From positions 2,196,771 through 2,260,770 of the forward strand of contig NZ_CP106877.1 of assembly GCF_026547205.1 (NCBI RefSeq): DNA of 64,000 nucleotides, written 5' to 3'. The position numbers and the translations under genes were made by a program. Below the pieces are notes generated by a model. That model saw nothing but the letters and a program-made list of their open reading frames with translations, did no database searches and was not told the origin of the DNA. The DNA comes from Fervidibacillus halotolerans (GTDB taxonomy: Bacteria; Bacillota; Bacilli; Bacillales; Caldibacillaceae). The number at the start of each line of letters is the position of its first letter. Position 1 is the stretch's first letter. Of this stretch, positions 1-9,811 are shown one piece after another.

Positions 1-690
1 AAAGCCAATCCAGTACGGAACGAGTATAATCGAAAATGTTTCATTTCCTACCGGAACGATCGGCCAAAAATCGAAGGGGGATGTAAAAATACCCTCTGGA
101 ATCAGGACTAATAGGGGAACGAGCCAAAGTCTTTTCGTTTCATGAATACCGACCTTTAATCCCCTCTTACTTCGAATGATTTTTGGAGACGTATGTTTTG
201 ACGCATTTCTATGAATCAATAAACCTTCGAGAATAACGAAAAGACCCGTCAGTAGGGCAATTTCAGGTAAAAATGACCCTTGATTTGCCGAAAAATATGC
301 ATCGAAAATCGGTGGTTTCCACTGAATCGATTCGATGACCATCAATAGGATAAAGGTCAAACCGAAAGTGAATGCAGGCGAAAGGAGACCCGGTTTTAGC
401 AGAAGGCCAAATAAAAAAAGAATGAAACCTGAAACGATGACGAAGGAAACCGGCAGATGAAAGCCGATTAAAAAAATAATAATCGACAGCAGGACTCCTG
501 GGATCAGCCCTTTCGTTAAATATGTACGAGCCTCATACCATCCATCTTGAATACGAATATGAAAATCTTTTCTCTCCCGTTTGACCCGTTTATAGCCGAG
601 ATAAATGGCATAAACGATACCTATATATAACAATGGATGGATAAAAAATTTCCCGATTCCAAGTAGAATTTGAAAAAAAACCTCTTCCAA
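1..690 (-). CDS. minJ: MinJ division-site topology protein, N-terminal part (cut by window edge)
   Basis: The frame runs open from a TTG at 690 down to base 1 (230 codons), so the C-terminal part, where MinJ carries a PDZ domain, lies outside the window. GAGGGGGTG sits 7 bases before the TTG, which decides the start. The visible part is a polytopic membrane protein: hydrophobic runs such as FFIHPLLYIGIVYAIYL, a long double segment after GLIPGVLLSIIIFLIGF, and more before the edge. MinJ bridges DivIVA and MinD at the septum and poles in Bacillus. The identification rests on the membrane pattern and on its place beyond ctpB and ftsEX, as in B. subtilis. No swrA gene is seen between minJ and ctpB. 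Confidence 0.8.
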   Translation of the reverse strand, partial: MEEVFFQILLGIGKFFIHPLLYIGIVYAIYLGYKRVKRERKDFHIRIQDGWYEARTYLTKGLIPGVLLSIIIFLIGFHLPVSFVIVSGFILFLFGLLLKPGLLSPAFTFGLTFILLMVIESIQWKPPIFDAYFSANQGSFLPEIALLTGLFVILEGLLIHRNASKHTSPKIIRSKRGLKVGIHETKRLWLVPLLVLIPEGIFTSPFDFWPIVPVGNETFSIILVPYWIGF

Positions 691-926
691 AGAAGGGCAC
701 CCCCTCGTCCAATACGGTTGTTTCTTTTATTTTAGCAAAAATTTTTTGAAAAACCTATATGATTTTGTACCTATCAAATTGGACGAGAAGTAGGATAATT
801 TTCATAAGTGAAAGGGAATTTACAAATAGGCTTGAAGAAAATAACCATTTTATCTATGAATGGGGAGGAATTATGGGAAATAGGTTCGAAATCCCTCGTT
901 CTTTTTTCCTAAGGAGTGAAGACCAT

Positions 927-2345
927 TTAAAAAGCATATTCAAAATATTTTAAAGCCATTTGCAACTGCCGATCGTTTTCCAATTTTTCGATTTCACGCA
1001 TAACGATCCTTTCCATTTGTTGTACAGTCTGATGATCAATCATACCCGTTTTCGGTAATCCATTTACTTCTTGAAACTGTTTGACCGCCTCCTCCGTTTT
1101 TTCATTAAAATAACCGTCCATTCGCCCTGGATCAAAACCGATCGCCTTTAAAAGTTCTTGGGCGTATTTCACTTGTACATTGTTCATATCCCTTTCGAGC
1201 GGCCGATCCACTTGAATCGGGTGGAGATGGAATAGATTCGATTGCTGTACTTCAATATCCGGCTCGATTCCTTTTCCATGAATCCATCGGCCGTCTGGTG
1301 TCAACCATTTATACATCGTTAATTTCATAAACGTCTCGTCCCCCAATTCGATTTGTTGTTGGACAGTTCCTTTTCCAAAAGTTCTCTCTCCAATCGACGG
1401 GATTCCCTCCCCTTCCTTTAAGGCCGCAGCTAATATTTCTGAAGCCGATGCACTCCCCTTATCCATTAATACAACCATTGGATACGGTTTTTTCTCCGAA
1501 CGTTTTGTATATAATGGCTCCCGCTTTCCATTTTTTCCTTCGATTTGAACGAACGGTTTTTGATTTGTAACAATATGCTGGACGATTTCTTCGACTGTCG
1601 ATAAAAGACCCCCTGGATTACCCCGGACATCGATGATCAACCCGTCGATGTTTTCCCTTTCCAAGACATGCAAATGATGGGCAAAATCTTTCCCCGTCTC
1701 TGTGGAAAAGGATGTGATTTCAATATAACCGATTGATTTTTTATGATGCTCGATGATTTTAGAAAAAACCGTCTCAATCGGAATTCGATCGCGAACGACT
1801 TCAATGGTTAGCGGCTCTCGAAAACCTTCCCGCATTATTTGTAACGAAACGGTCGTTCCCTTTTCTCCCCGAATCATCATCATTACATCATACACATCCA
1901 TATCTTTAATTGCTTTTCCATCGACTTTCATAATTTCATCATATGGTTTTAGTCCTGCCCTTTCCGCAGGTGAATTTTTCAGTGGAGAAATAATGACGAT
2001 TTTTCCATCGACCTCGCTAATTTCCGCACCGATTCCTTCAAAGGTCGATTCCAACGATCGATGGAATTCCTTTGCCTGTTCTTTATTCAAATATACGGAA
2101 TAGGGATCATGTAATTGATCGAGCATTCCGTCGATTGCGCCTTCGATAAGGGTATTTTCATCCACATCTTCCACATAAGATTGGATAATCATTTGAAAAA
2201 CCTTCTCCACTTTTGATAAATCGACAGAATTCCTTTTTCGAATCAGATCTGCTTTTGAGTCGAGCATTTGGATTCCGAAATACGTACCTACAGATGAAAG
2301 GATGATCGAGCAAATCCATAGTAAAATTAGCGTCCGTTTTTTCAA
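927..2345 (-). CDS. ctpB: Carboxy-terminal processing serine protease CtpB
   Basis: 472-residue S41 protease; family members are about 480 residues. The N-terminus has a signal anchor (TLILLWICSIILSSVGTYF). A PDZ domain follows (ISPLKNSPAERAGLKPYDEI), then the catalytic core with serine in DKGSASASEILAAAL and lysine in GERTFGKGTVQQ. A C-terminal peptidoglycan-binding domain ends the protein (QELLKAIGFDPGRMDGYF). In B. subtilis CtpB acts between the two membranes of the forespore and cleaves SpoIVFA to activate sigma-K. The frame stays open upstream to 2561, but the start is taken as TTG 2345 because GGAGGGGAAAAA directly precedes it and the signal anchor then begins at residue 2. Confidence 0.93.
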   Translation of the reverse strand: MKKRTLILLWICSIILSSVGTYFGIQMLDSKADLIRKRNSVDLSKVEKVFQMIIQSYVEDVDENTLIEGAIDGMLDQLHDPYSVYLNKEQAKEFHRSLESTFEGIGAEISEVDGKIVIISPLKNSPAERAGLKPYDEIMKVDGKAIKDMDVYDVMMMIRGEKGTTVSLQIMREGFREPLTIEVVRDRIPIETVFSKIIEHHKKSIGYIEITSFSTETGKDFAHHLHVLERENIDGLIIDVRGNPGGLLSTVEEIVQHIVTNQKPFVQIEGKNGKREPLYTKRSEKKPYPMVVLMDKGSASASEILAAALKEGEGIPSIGERTFGKGTVQQQIELGDETFMKLTMYKWLTPDGRWIHGKGIEPDIEVQQSNLFHLHPIQVDRPLERDMNNVQVKYAQELLKAIGFDPGRMDGYFNEKTEEAVKQFQEVNGLPKTGMIDHQTVQQMERIVMREIEKLENDRQLQMALKYFEYAF

Positions 2346-2739
2346 TTTTTCCCCTCCAATAGTACAATCCATATGTTTAAGGAGTGAACGGTCTACCTTT
2401 TTCCTATCTTGATTTTCCCTATTTGGAGGCCAACTCCCTTTTCTCATTTTTATGTGTGAATCGGACAACTTATGCAACCTGAAAAAGATGAACGGTTGAG
2501 GGCAAACATCGGAAATTAAGCAGATGACAACCGTATCCCATCTTCCCTTGACGAACACCAATTACTAGTAAATATTGGAAGATTATTCTATGCCAAATAT
2601 CCGTCAACTTCATGACAATGTTCATGAGAAGTTTACAATTTCGACTAAATTCAGATGCTCCGTGAAAAAATGATTGTAGAATTCCATCATTTTGTATTAC
2701 TATTGATTTGTAAAACTTTAATGAAGGTGAGTGTTGGTT

Positions 2740-3459
2740 ATGGGACGTAAATGGAACAACATTAAAGAAAAGAAGGCCATGAAGGATAAAAACACGAGTC
2801 GCATTTATGCAAAATTCGGTCGTGAAATATATGTGGCCGCAAAACAAGGCGTACCCGACCCCGAATCCAACCAAGCGTTAAAATTCGTCCTCGAACGGGC
2901 AAAAACATATAATGTTCCGAGACATATTATCGATCGGGCGATTGAAAAGGCGAAAGGTGGTTCCGACGAAAACTATGATGAACTTCGCTATGAAGGTTTC
3001 GGCCCGAATGGTTCGATGATTATCGTCGATGCGTTAACGAATAATGTCAATCGGACAGCAGCCGATCTCCGTGCCGCTTTTAATAAAAATGGTGGAAATT
3101 TAGGTGTAACCGGTTCCGTCTCCTATATGTTCGACTCTACGGCTGTCATCGGTTTGGAAGGAAAAACAGAAGATGAAGTGTTGGAAATTTTAATGGAAGC
3201 TGATCTCGACGTGCGGGATATTTTTGAAGAAGATGACGCGGTGATTATTTATGCTGAACCGGAACAATTCCATGCGGTACAAGAATCGTTAAAAAATACA
3301 GGCATTGAAGAATTCACCGTCGCCGAATTAACGATGCTTCCACAAACTGAAGTCACTTTGTCCGGAGAGGCGAAAGAACAATTTGAAAAATTAATCGACG
3401 TATTGGAAGATTTGGACGATGTGCAACGGGTCTACCATAACGTAGACTTAGATCAATAA
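2740..3459 (+). CDS. yeeI: YebC/YeeI family protein (YebC2 type)
   Basis: 239 residues, the length of B. subtilis YeeI. The N-terminus [20 protein letters not shown] is diagnostic of the YeeI (YebC2) subgroup, as opposed to the MAGHSKW start of YebC itself. The central [20 protein letters not shown] is the family core. GAAGGTGAG precedes ATG 2740 by 8 bases, so the in-frame GTG at 2731 is not used. The family was long annotated as transcription regulators. More recent work links YebC-type proteins to relief of ribosome stalling at proline-rich sequences, so a translation role is the better guess. It is a single gene on the opposite strand to its neighbours, followed by its own terminator. Confidence 0.9.
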   Translation: MGRKWNNIKEKKAMKDKNTSRIYAKFGREIYVAAKQGVPDPESNQALKFVLERAKTYNVPRHIIDRAIEKAKGGSDENYDELRYEGFGPNGSMIIVDALTNNVNRTAADLRAAFNKNGGNLGVTGSVSYMFDSTAVIGLEGKTEDEVLEILMEADLDVRDIFEEDDAVIIYAEPEQFHAVQESLKNTGIEEFTVAELTMLPQTEVTLSGEAKEQFEKLIDVLEDLDDVQRVYHNVDLDQ

Positions 3460-3515
3460 ACGAGTTATGTAAAACGGTAAGCTTTTGTTCTCTTAATGGG
3501 AATTTTACAATTGAC

Positions 3516-3553
3516 AAAAGGGACTGGTCAACTTGACTTGATAGTCCCTTTTT
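3516..3553 (+). terminator. Rho-independent terminator after yeeI
   Basis: AAAAGGGACT pairs with AGTCCCTTTTT across a 17-base loop. It lies 57 bases after the yeeI stop and ends in a T-run. Confidence 0.85.
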
Positions 3554-3961
3554 CCATTCTTCCTTTCATTAATTTCCTTCTTTGAACGAAATGGTCTCAT
3601 TCCTTCCCTTTAGTTCCCCTCGCGTCTTCTACGGATTCTTTTTTCATTCTTTCCCTATGAAATCCACCTTCTTTCTTTGGAGACCGGATTTAATCTCTCC
3701 ACTTATTTGAAAAAATTCGCCGTTGGTGTTACTTCTCGCCTATTTGAAAAAAGGATTCTTTTTCAACCCGTCTACTACGTTTCTTTGTAAACTATTTGGT
3801 CTGAACGATCCCATTTTTTCAACTACGTCCTTTGTTATGCGAACTTCTTTTACAGATCGATCCATTTTCCAACCAAATTGTTTCCACTCCTCTTTTTGGA
3901 AAAAGTCCCCTTGCAACAGGATTTTTCAAGGGGATTCAACTTTTTCGTCCTAGGAAGATCT
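3554..3961. other. Intergenic gap without recognised gene
   Basis: About 400 bases between the yeeI terminator and the 3' end of the nucleotidase gene. Only short frames without ribosome binding sites occur. The T/C-rich plus strand would supply U-poor RNA for the minus-strand gene, and I see no strong hairpin. Nothing supportable. Confidence 0.4.
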
Positions 3962-5587
3962 TCATTTTAGAGGAATATAGCGTTTTTTCCCGTTCGTCGT
4001 CGTTGATATTCTCCCCTCTTTTTTCGGCGAAACGGTCCCCCTTTCACGAACATAATCGGTTAATGCGTCGTAATCCTTAACGTGCAACTTCTTGATTTTT
4101 CCATCCGCTTGATATTTTGCAAAAGTATCATATCCCTCTTTTCCCTTGGCCAAATATTCCGTTGTTACGAGATGATACGTTTGTTCCGGATCGAGGGGCT
4201 GAAATTTTCCTTGTTGATTTTTGATTTCTACCTTTTCAATTCGGGATCCTGCCTCCCTTTTCGGATGGAATGAAAAACGCATCCCGGAAATATGTAAAAA
4301 TTCTCCGCTTTCATTCGGATACTTTCCTACGCTCGACTCTAAAACATCCACTAAATCCTTACCCTTTATTTCCAAAAGGACGAGCTCGCTTCCGAAGGGT
4401 AAAACATTTCGAATTTCGGCCACTGTAATGGTTCCCATTGGAATGGATGTGCGAATGCTGCCCGCATTAATTAAAGCAATTTCCGTTTTCGGATCCTGTT
4501 GTTTTGCCTTCCAAAGAAAGCTGTCTGCAATTAAATTACCGAGATTCGTTTCCCGCGTGCGCACCTTTCTTCTGTTCCCTTGCAAATGAACGGTCGTCTT
4601 CCCAACCTTCGTATTAGCTAACGGTTCAATTCCTTGTTCATATTTTTTCAATAAACGGGTCAACTTCGGATCCTTTTCTAACTGTTTTTCATCCAATTTT
4701 ATTAAGTGACCCTCATAATCGGTAAGTACTCCTTTTTCATTAAAGGATACTTGAAGGACGCCAACATGTTCCAAATATTCCCCAGCTTGAACGATGACAG
4801 TCGGCTCGTCCTTTTTTATGAAAATCGGGTTTTTTACTTGACTATGGGAATGCCCTCCGATAATACAGTCGATTCCGTCGATTTGTTTCGCTATTTTTTT
4901 ATCCGCTTTAAGCCCTAAATGGGATAACAAAATAATTTTATTAATACCTGCCAACTCGAGCCGTTCGACCGTGTCCGCCACTTGTTTTTTCCCTTGAAGA
5001 AAATGAATGGCCGGATGCGGATTGGAGATGTGCGGCGTTTGTTCCGTCGTTACACCGATAATCCCAATTTCTTCTCCTTCAACCGTTTGAATAATCGCTG
5101 GATAAATCTTTCCACCCTTTGCCTGTTTTTTTATTTCCCTCGTAAACAATCGTTGAAAGGTTTCGTCCTTTGAAAAATCGATATTGCTCGTAATCATTGG
5201 GAATTTTGCCTCGGTAATAAAATCGGCGAGCGTTTCCGATTCAAGATCAAACTCGTGGTTTCCAATCGTCATCCCGTCATAACCGATGTTATTCATAAAT
5301 TCAACATCAGCCTTCCCTTTGTATGCTGTGAAAAAAAGTGTCCCTGTAAAAACATCCCCCGCATGAAGGAGAAGTGTAGGTTGGTCCTGTCGTCTATATT
5401 GTTTGACAACTGTTGCTAAAAGCGGAAATTGTTCAATATGCCCGTGACTGTCGTTCGTATGAAGAATGGTTATTGAAAAGCTCGATTGGCTCTGATTTGG
5501 TTGGTCGGCAAAACTTGGCTCGGGTACAATCCAAAACATTATAATGATCCATACAAAATGGATTACCAGTTTTTTCAGTCGGTTCAC
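3962..5587 (-). CDS. Secreted 5'-nucleotidase / UDP-sugar hydrolase family metallophosphatase
   Basis: 541 residues. A signal peptide (about residues 1-27, hydrophobic IHFVWIIIMFWIV, cleavage near SFA) sends it outside. The calcineurin-like phosphoesterase domain follows, with all metal motifs: ILHTNDSHGH, HAGDVFTG, IGNHEFD, LLSHLG and GGHSHS. From about residue 340 the 5'-nucleotidase C-terminal domain begins (ETNLGNLIADSFLWKAK, NAGSIRTSIPMG, LPFGSELVLLEIKG). Expected role: hydrolysis of extracellular nucleotides to nucleosides and phosphate. Start GTG 5587 follows GGGAG by 8 bases. It has no LPXTG or S-layer anchor, so it is probably soluble. Monocistronic. Confidence 0.88.
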   Translation of the reverse strand: MNRLKKLVIHFVWIIIMFWIVPEPSFADQPNQSQSSFSITILHTNDSHGHIEQFPLLATVVKQYRRQDQPTLLLHAGDVFTGTLFFTAYKGKADVEFMNNIGYDGMTIGNHEFDLESETLADFITEAKFPMITSNIDFSKDETFQRLFTREIKKQAKGGKIYPAIIQTVEGEEIGIIGVTTEQTPHISNPHPAIHFLQGKKQVADTVERLELAGINKIILLSHLGLKADKKIAKQIDGIDCIIGGHSHSQVKNPIFIKKDEPTVIVQAGEYLEHVGVLQVSFNEKGVLTDYEGHLIKLDEKQLEKDPKLTRLLKKYEQGIEPLANTKVGKTTVHLQGNRRKVRTRETNLGNLIADSFLWKAKQQDPKTEIALINAGSIRTSIPMGTITVAEIRNVLPFGSELVLLEIKGKDLVDVLESSVGKYPNESGEFLHISGMRFSFHPKREAGSRIEKVEIKNQQGKFQPLDPEQTYHLVTTEYLAKGKEGYDTFAKYQADGKIKKLHVKDYDALTDYVRERGTVSPKKEGRISTTTNGKKRYIPLK

Positions 5588-5720
5588 CTGTAACGCTCCC
5601 TTTACAAATGGTTTGATTTTTTTCTATAATAAATCTTCAAAAATAAGTTCGTTCTTCCCTCCCCATTTTTTATCTCTTTTTTTCTTTGAAAACACATCCT
5701 TCGACCATTTCATGGGAAAA

Positions 5721-5748
5721 TTATAAACGGTTGCATGTTCGTTTATAA
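5721..5748. promoter_or_regulatory. Perfect dyad upstream of ABC exporter operon
   Basis: TTATAAACG and CGTTTATAA are perfect 9-base inverted arms with a 10-base spacer. The dyad lies in the 415-base divergent spacer between the nucleotidase and the ABC genes. It could be an operator. The regulator is unknown and no regulator gene is adjacent. Confidence 0.4.
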
Positions 5749-5885
5749 CATTTCACGAAAATACGAGAATATGCAGACCTCCTTTTTGTTTTAGTAAAAT
5801 AATAAAAACGATATCCCCGATATCACTAACAAACTTTATAGAAATAAACGTATACTTTTCTTTACGAATATTTTAAAGTTTCTCG

Positions 5886-5899
5886 TTAAAACGGTTTCA
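5886..5899 (+). promoter_or_regulatory. cre-like site (possible CcpA operator)
   Basis: TTAAAACGGTTTCA matches the cre consensus TGWAANCGNTNWCA at all but the second position. It lies about 105 bases before the ABC ATPase start. The consensus is degenerate, so chance matches are common. Confidence 0.3.
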
Positions 5900-6002
5900 A
5901 AATTATTAATGAACCGGATTTTATTTATTTTTTTAAAAAAGGAAACCAATATACTGTCTTATCCGTAAATGCTATTGATTTGTTTTTTAAGGAGGGAATA
6001 CA

Positions 6003-6923
6003 TTGAAAGATGTAGCATTGCAATTGATCAATTTGAAAAAAACGATCAATAAAAAAGAAATCATTAAAGGAATCAGCTTACAAGTCAACCAAGGGGAAGT
6101 TTACGGGCTGATCGGCCCAAATGGGGCAGGGAAAACGACAACGATTCGAATGATCGTTGGACTGATGAATATGACCGATGGGGATATAAAAATTCTCGGA
6201 CAAAGCATTCGACTTAATTTTTCAGATTCGATTCGAAACGTCGGTGCGATTGTAGAGAATCCGGAATTTTATCCGTTTATGACGGGCATGCAAAATTTAA
6301 AACATTTTGCAAAAATGTATGATCACCTATCCGAGGAACGCATCAAGGAAGTCGTTTCTTTACTCGGATTGGAAAAGGTTATCCATCAAAAGGTGAAAAC
6401 ATACTCATTAGGGATGCGCCAGCGTCTCGGTATTGCCCAAGCGATTTTACACAAACCGAAAGTATTAATTCTCGATGAACCGACAAATGGCCTAGACCCG
6501 GCAGGCATACGGGAGATTCGGGAGTATATTCGGAAATTGGCCGACGAGGAACACGTAGCCGTGATCATCTCTAGTCACCTTCTTTCGGAAATTGAACTGA
6601 TTTGCGATCGGATTGGCATCATTCAACACGGCGAATTAATTTCCGAACGAATGGTCGATGAACCGGAAGTGGATGAAAACCACCATTCGAAAGTCATCTT
6701 TGATGTGAAAGAATTTGAACAAGCTCAAGGAATTTTCAATGAGTTACAGATTCCTTTCGAAGTGGACAAACACCGTCTCATTGCAGAGATGAATCGGGAA
6801 AAAATTCCTTCAGTTATCAAAATGTTCGTGGAAAGGGATATTTCAATTTTTGGCGTAACTGCTGTAAAAGCGAGCCTTGAAGATCAATTTTTGGAACTAA
6901 CAGGAGGGAATGTCATTGAGTAA
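6003..6923 (+). CDS. ABC-2 type exporter, ATP-binding protein (BcrA-like)
   Basis: 306 residues. Walker A GPNGAGKTTTIRMIV, signature YSLGMRQRLGIAQAIL, Walker B KVLILDEPTNGLDPAG and the switch H in IISSHLL are all intact. The C-terminal extension ends in the SLEDQFLELTGG motif typical of BcrA-type ATPases that energise six-helix permeases in peptide-antibiotic or lipid export. Start TTG 6003 is set by AAGGAGG 7 bases upstream. The gene overlaps the permease gene, so the two are one transcription unit. The substrate cannot be read from sequence. No two-component system or antibiotic gene adjoins it. Confidence 0.9.
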   Translation: MKDVALQLINLKKTINKKEIIKGISLQVNQGEVYGLIGPNGAGKTTTIRMIVGLMNMTDGDIKILGQSIRLNFSDSIRNVGAIVENPEFYPFMTGMQNLKHFAKMYDHLSEERIKEVVSLLGLEKVIHQKVKTYSLGMRQRLGIAQAILHKPKVLILDEPTNGLDPAGIREIREYIRKLADEEHVAVIISSHLLSEIELICDRIGIIQHGELISERMVDEPEVDENHHSKVIFDVKEFEQAQGIFNELQIPFEVDKHRLIAEMNREKIPSVIKMFVERDISIFGVTAVKASLEDQFLELTGGNVIE

Positions 6924-7878
6924 GTTTTTCAGATTAATCGGTAATGAATTGTTTAAAATTTTTATACGCAAATCGACTTGGGTTATGTTCATTTCTTTGG
7001 CGGCATTAGTGATTTTCGGTGCCTTTTTGACAAAGACATTGAATGAAATGAACACGACATACTCGGATAACTGGCGTGAGGAATTGCAGGAAGAAAATGA
7101 ACAGTTTGAAAAGGAAATAGCAGGTGAAGATGGTGAAGGGTTCGTCGTTACCTACAATGGGGAAAAAATTGCGGAAAACAATTACTATTTGGAAAATGAT
7201 ATTAAGCCGTTAAATTACGGTGCATGGCAATTTACCCTCGATAATGCTGGACTCGTTTCCGTAATTAGCTTGTTCACCATTATTATCGGAGCAGGAATCA
7301 TTTCCAATGAATACAATTGGGGAACGTTAAAATTATTATTAATTCGCCCGGTTTCACGAACAACCGTTTTATTCAGCAAATTTACGTCCGTATTTGTTTT
7401 CGGACTGATTATGATGATCTTTTTAATAGTTTTTTCTTTATTAACTGGTTCCATTTTCTTTGGTTTTGAAGGCTTTAATCCAAAATTTGTCATTTCAACG
7501 GCAGAGGGATTTAAACATGTGCCAATTATATCCGAATTACTATCTTCCTATGGATACAAAGTTGTTAATCTCATTATGATGACGACCCTTGCCTTTATGA
7601 TCTCGACAATTTTCCGCAACAGTTCTTTGGCAATCGGTGTTGGTATTTTCCTACTTATGGGGGGAAATATTATCGTCGGCATCTTATCGAGATACGATTG
7701 GGTAAAATATATTTTATTTGCCAATATCGATTTACAACAATATAAAACGGGAAATGTTTTAGTGGAGGGCATGACCTTAGGCTTTTCCGTTACGAACTTA
7801 ATTGTTCACTTTATTGCATTCCTAATCATCTCTTGGCTTGTGTTTACAAAGCGAGATGTGGTTGCAACGGGAGAATAG
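6916..7878 (+). CDS. ABC-2 type exporter, permease subunit
   Basis: 320 residues, six membrane segments: one near the N-terminus (TWVMFISLAALVIFGAFL), then an acidic extracellular loop of about 75 residues, then five helices in the C-terminal half ending in IAFLIISWLVF. The motif ISNEYNWGTLKLLLIRPVSR is typical of ABC-2 permeases working with BcrA-type ATPases. An ATG exists at 6910, but AGGAGG ends only 2 bases before it. TTG 6916 has an 8-base spacing and is preferred. The coding region starts inside the end of the ATPase gene (8-base overlap), which suggests translational coupling. Confidence 0.85.
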   Translation: MSKFFRLIGNELFKIFIRKSTWVMFISLAALVIFGAFLTKTLNEMNTTYSDNWREELQEENEQFEKEIAGEDGEGFVVTYNGEKIAENNYYLENDIKPLNYGAWQFTLDNAGLVSVISLFTIIIGAGIISNEYNWGTLKLLLIRPVSRTTVLFSKFTSVFVFGLIMMIFLIVFSLLTGSIFFGFEGFNPKFVISTAEGFKHVPIISELLSSYGYKVVNLIMMTTLAFMISTIFRNSSLAIGVGIFLLMGGNIIVGILSRYDWVKYILFANIDLQQYKTGNVLVEGMTLGFSVTNLIVHFIAFLIISWLVFTKRDVVATGE

Positions 7879-7985
7879 CCATAGGGAAATGGGAAAAAAA
7901 TTGAATAGGGAACAAATTTCTTTTGTAATCTGTTAATCACTTTTTGAAATCCTTTGGTCATGAAAATTGGAAGAATATTATGCAC

Positions 7986-8206
7986 TTATTATTTCCTCAG
8001 ACAAAGATGATTGTGGCAATGAAGGTGGAATTGATATGGACAAATTGTTTTGCCGGACTAAGGCGAATAAAGGTGATTTGTCCGTCAAGATGGAAGGGGT
8101 AGGAATATCCTGTTTCGTCGTGCCAAAGTGAATCAAATGATTTGGCTATCCAAATGCAAGCGATATGAACATATTATTTCGTCAGACCAAAGCGAATAAA
8201 GGTGAT
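7986..8206. repeat. Four degenerate copies of a ~35-bp repeat, 60-66 bp apart
   Basis: Copies start near 7986, 8047, 8112 and 8174. They share the pattern TTTCGTCAGACCAAAGCGAA followed by TAAAGGTGAT, with several changes per copy; copies 2 and 4 are closest. They fill the 500-base gap after the exporter. No frame covers them. Confidence 0.6.
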
Positions 8207-8303
8207 GAAGAAAAAAAATAAATTCCAAACATGATGATTTTAAATACCGCAAAAACTTTAGCTAATCTTTAATTTTAAACAGGAAAATCGCATCCATGTA
8301 ATG

Positions 8304-8346
8304 AAAAATGCCCCGAATCGGTTCTCGTTTCCTTCGGGGCACTTTT
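8304..8346 (-). terminator. Terminator of the M23 peptidase gene
   Basis: On the minus strand GTGCCCCGAA pairs with TTCGGGGCA and is followed by a T-run. The mirrored T/A runs would let it also stop plus-strand transcripts. Confidence 0.85.
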
Positions 8347-8383
8347 ATATTCAAATGCACGGGAGTAAATTTATCAAGCCCAA

Positions 8384-9625
8384 TTAAAAATTAATGTATT
8401 TTCTCGGATTAACCGCGTTTGACTTCGCGTAGTTCCATTCACCTACATGTAGTTCGAAATGGAGATGAACACCCGTCGAATAACCGGTCGTTCCCATTTT
8501 TCCTATAACGTCTCCTTTATTGACGATTTGTCCTTCACTCACTCCCCTTGACAATAAGTGGGCATAAACGGTTGTATATACTTGCCCATCAATATAGTGG
8601 GTGATGAAGATAACATTTCCGTAACTGGGGGAATAATAGGATTTACTTACGACTCCTGCTGCCGCAGCATAAACAGGATCACCAGCTACCCCCCTCGTGG
8701 TGGCGCCGATATCGATCCCGTAATGGGTCGTTCCCCATCTGGCACCAAATTCGGATGTGACTTGACCTGCTGCAGGCCGCATAAACATGCCGCTACTCGG
8801 AGGAACTGTTCCGTTTTTCTTCGCTTCTTCTAATCTTCTTTTTTCCTCTTCAATTCGCTTTTTCTCTAATTCCATCGCTTTTTTGATGGCAGCTTCTTGG
8901 GCAGCTAATAATTCTTGTTGCTCTTTGAGATCCATATAGTATTCTTCAATGGCTCCTTCTTCTTCCTTCAACTGCTCCATCACTTGATCCTTTTCAACCC
9001 GCTTACTTTCCAATTGGTTTTTTTGCGATTGTAATTGTTCCTTTAATTGCTCCAATTTTTTCTTATCTTGTTCTACCAGTTCTTTCTTTTCTTCTAAACT
9101 ATCTCGATCTTTTTTATGTTCTTCCAAAATCATTTTGTCCGCTTCGATAATTGCCGAAACAGCGGAAACACGTGATATAAAATCCGTAAAACTTTTCGCT
9201 CCAAGCAACACTTCTAAATAACTAATCGTGCCTCCGGATGCTTGTATCGCCCGGGCCCGTTCCATCAACAATTCATCCCGCTTTTTAATTCGCGCTTCCA
9301 ATTCTTTAATTTCTTCGTTCAATTGGGCAATTTCTTCGTTTTTCTTCTCAATTTCTTGAGTTTTGTTACTGATGTCCTCACTGATCGATTGGATGTCCAT
9401 ATCCAGTTGTTTGATCTCTTGTTTCAGATCTTCCTGCTTATTTTGGATTTCTTCTAATTCTTTTTCCTTTTCAGCCATTTCTGATTTAACTTCGGACGAT
9501 TTTTCAGTGATTTCTTTCTTTTGATTTTCCAATTCTTGTAGTTTATTCGCAGAAACCGATGTACCTCCCACGACCGTCCCTAAAACGAGCAGGACGGTGA
9601 AGATGATGCCCCATGTTTTTTTCAT
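8384..9625 (-). CDS. Coiled-coil M23 peptidoglycan hydrolase (EnvC/PcsB-like organisation)
   Basis: 413 residues. Signal peptide (GIIFTVLLVLGTVVGG, cleavage after VSA near residue 26), a coiled coil from about 28 to 265 rich in E, K and Q, then a LytM/M23 domain to the C-terminus. The zinc ligands are present (HYGIDIG and GVHLHFEL), so it should be an active endopeptidase, unlike EnvC. It lies directly downstream of ftsE-ftsX. In known systems FtsEX controls a coiled-coil hydrolase (CwlO in B. subtilis, PcsB in streptococci), so this is the likely FtsEX effector. Start ATG with GAGGGGAGG upstream. Confidence 0.9.
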   Translation of the reverse strand: MKKTWGIIFTVLLVLGTVVGGTSVSANKLQELENQKKEITEKSSEVKSEMAEKEKELEEIQNKQEDLKQEIKQLDMDIQSISEDISNKTQEIEKKNEEIAQLNEEIKELEARIKKRDELLMERARAIQASGGTISYLEVLLGAKSFTDFISRVSAVSAIIEADKMILEEHKKDRDSLEEKKELVEQDKKKLEQLKEQLQSQKNQLESKRVEKDQVMEQLKEEEGAIEEYYMDLKEQQELLAAQEAAIKKAMELEKKRIEEEKRRLEEAKKNGTVPPSSGMFMRPAAGQVTSEFGARWGTTHYGIDIGATTRGVAGDPVYAAAAGVVSKSYYSPSYGNVIFITHYIDGQVYTTVYAHLLSRGVSEGQIVNKGDVIGKMGTTGYSTGVHLHFELHVGEWNYAKSNAVNPRKYINF

Positions 9626-9745
9626 CTACCGCTTCCTCCCCTCTTTATTTTTTGAGTTATGTATAGGAACAGAAAAATGCCTATTTTTTTGGAAGTTGAT
9701 CTTTTTCCTAGAAAAAGTATGCAATCGAACGGATAGGAGATGGAA

Positions 9746-9797
9746 CAATGAAAGAACAGCAAATTCCAATATTTATTCTTTAACTGTTCTTTCATTG
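9746..9797. repeat. 14-bp perfect inverted repeat between ftsX and the M23 gene
   Basis: CAATGAAAGAACAG and CTGTTCTTTCATTG, separated by 24 AT-rich bases, would form a long hairpin in the ftsEX-M23 transcript. It lacks a clean U-run on the minus strand, so a processing or attenuation element fits better than a full terminator. Confidence 0.6.
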
Positions 9798-9811
9798 AGT
9801 TGTTTAACCTA

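Noticed and set aside
759-953. 64-codon plus-strand frame between minJ and ctpB, where swrA lies in B. subtilis
   Set aside because: No ribosome site, wrong strand and no similarity to SwrA; the spacer is too short for it.
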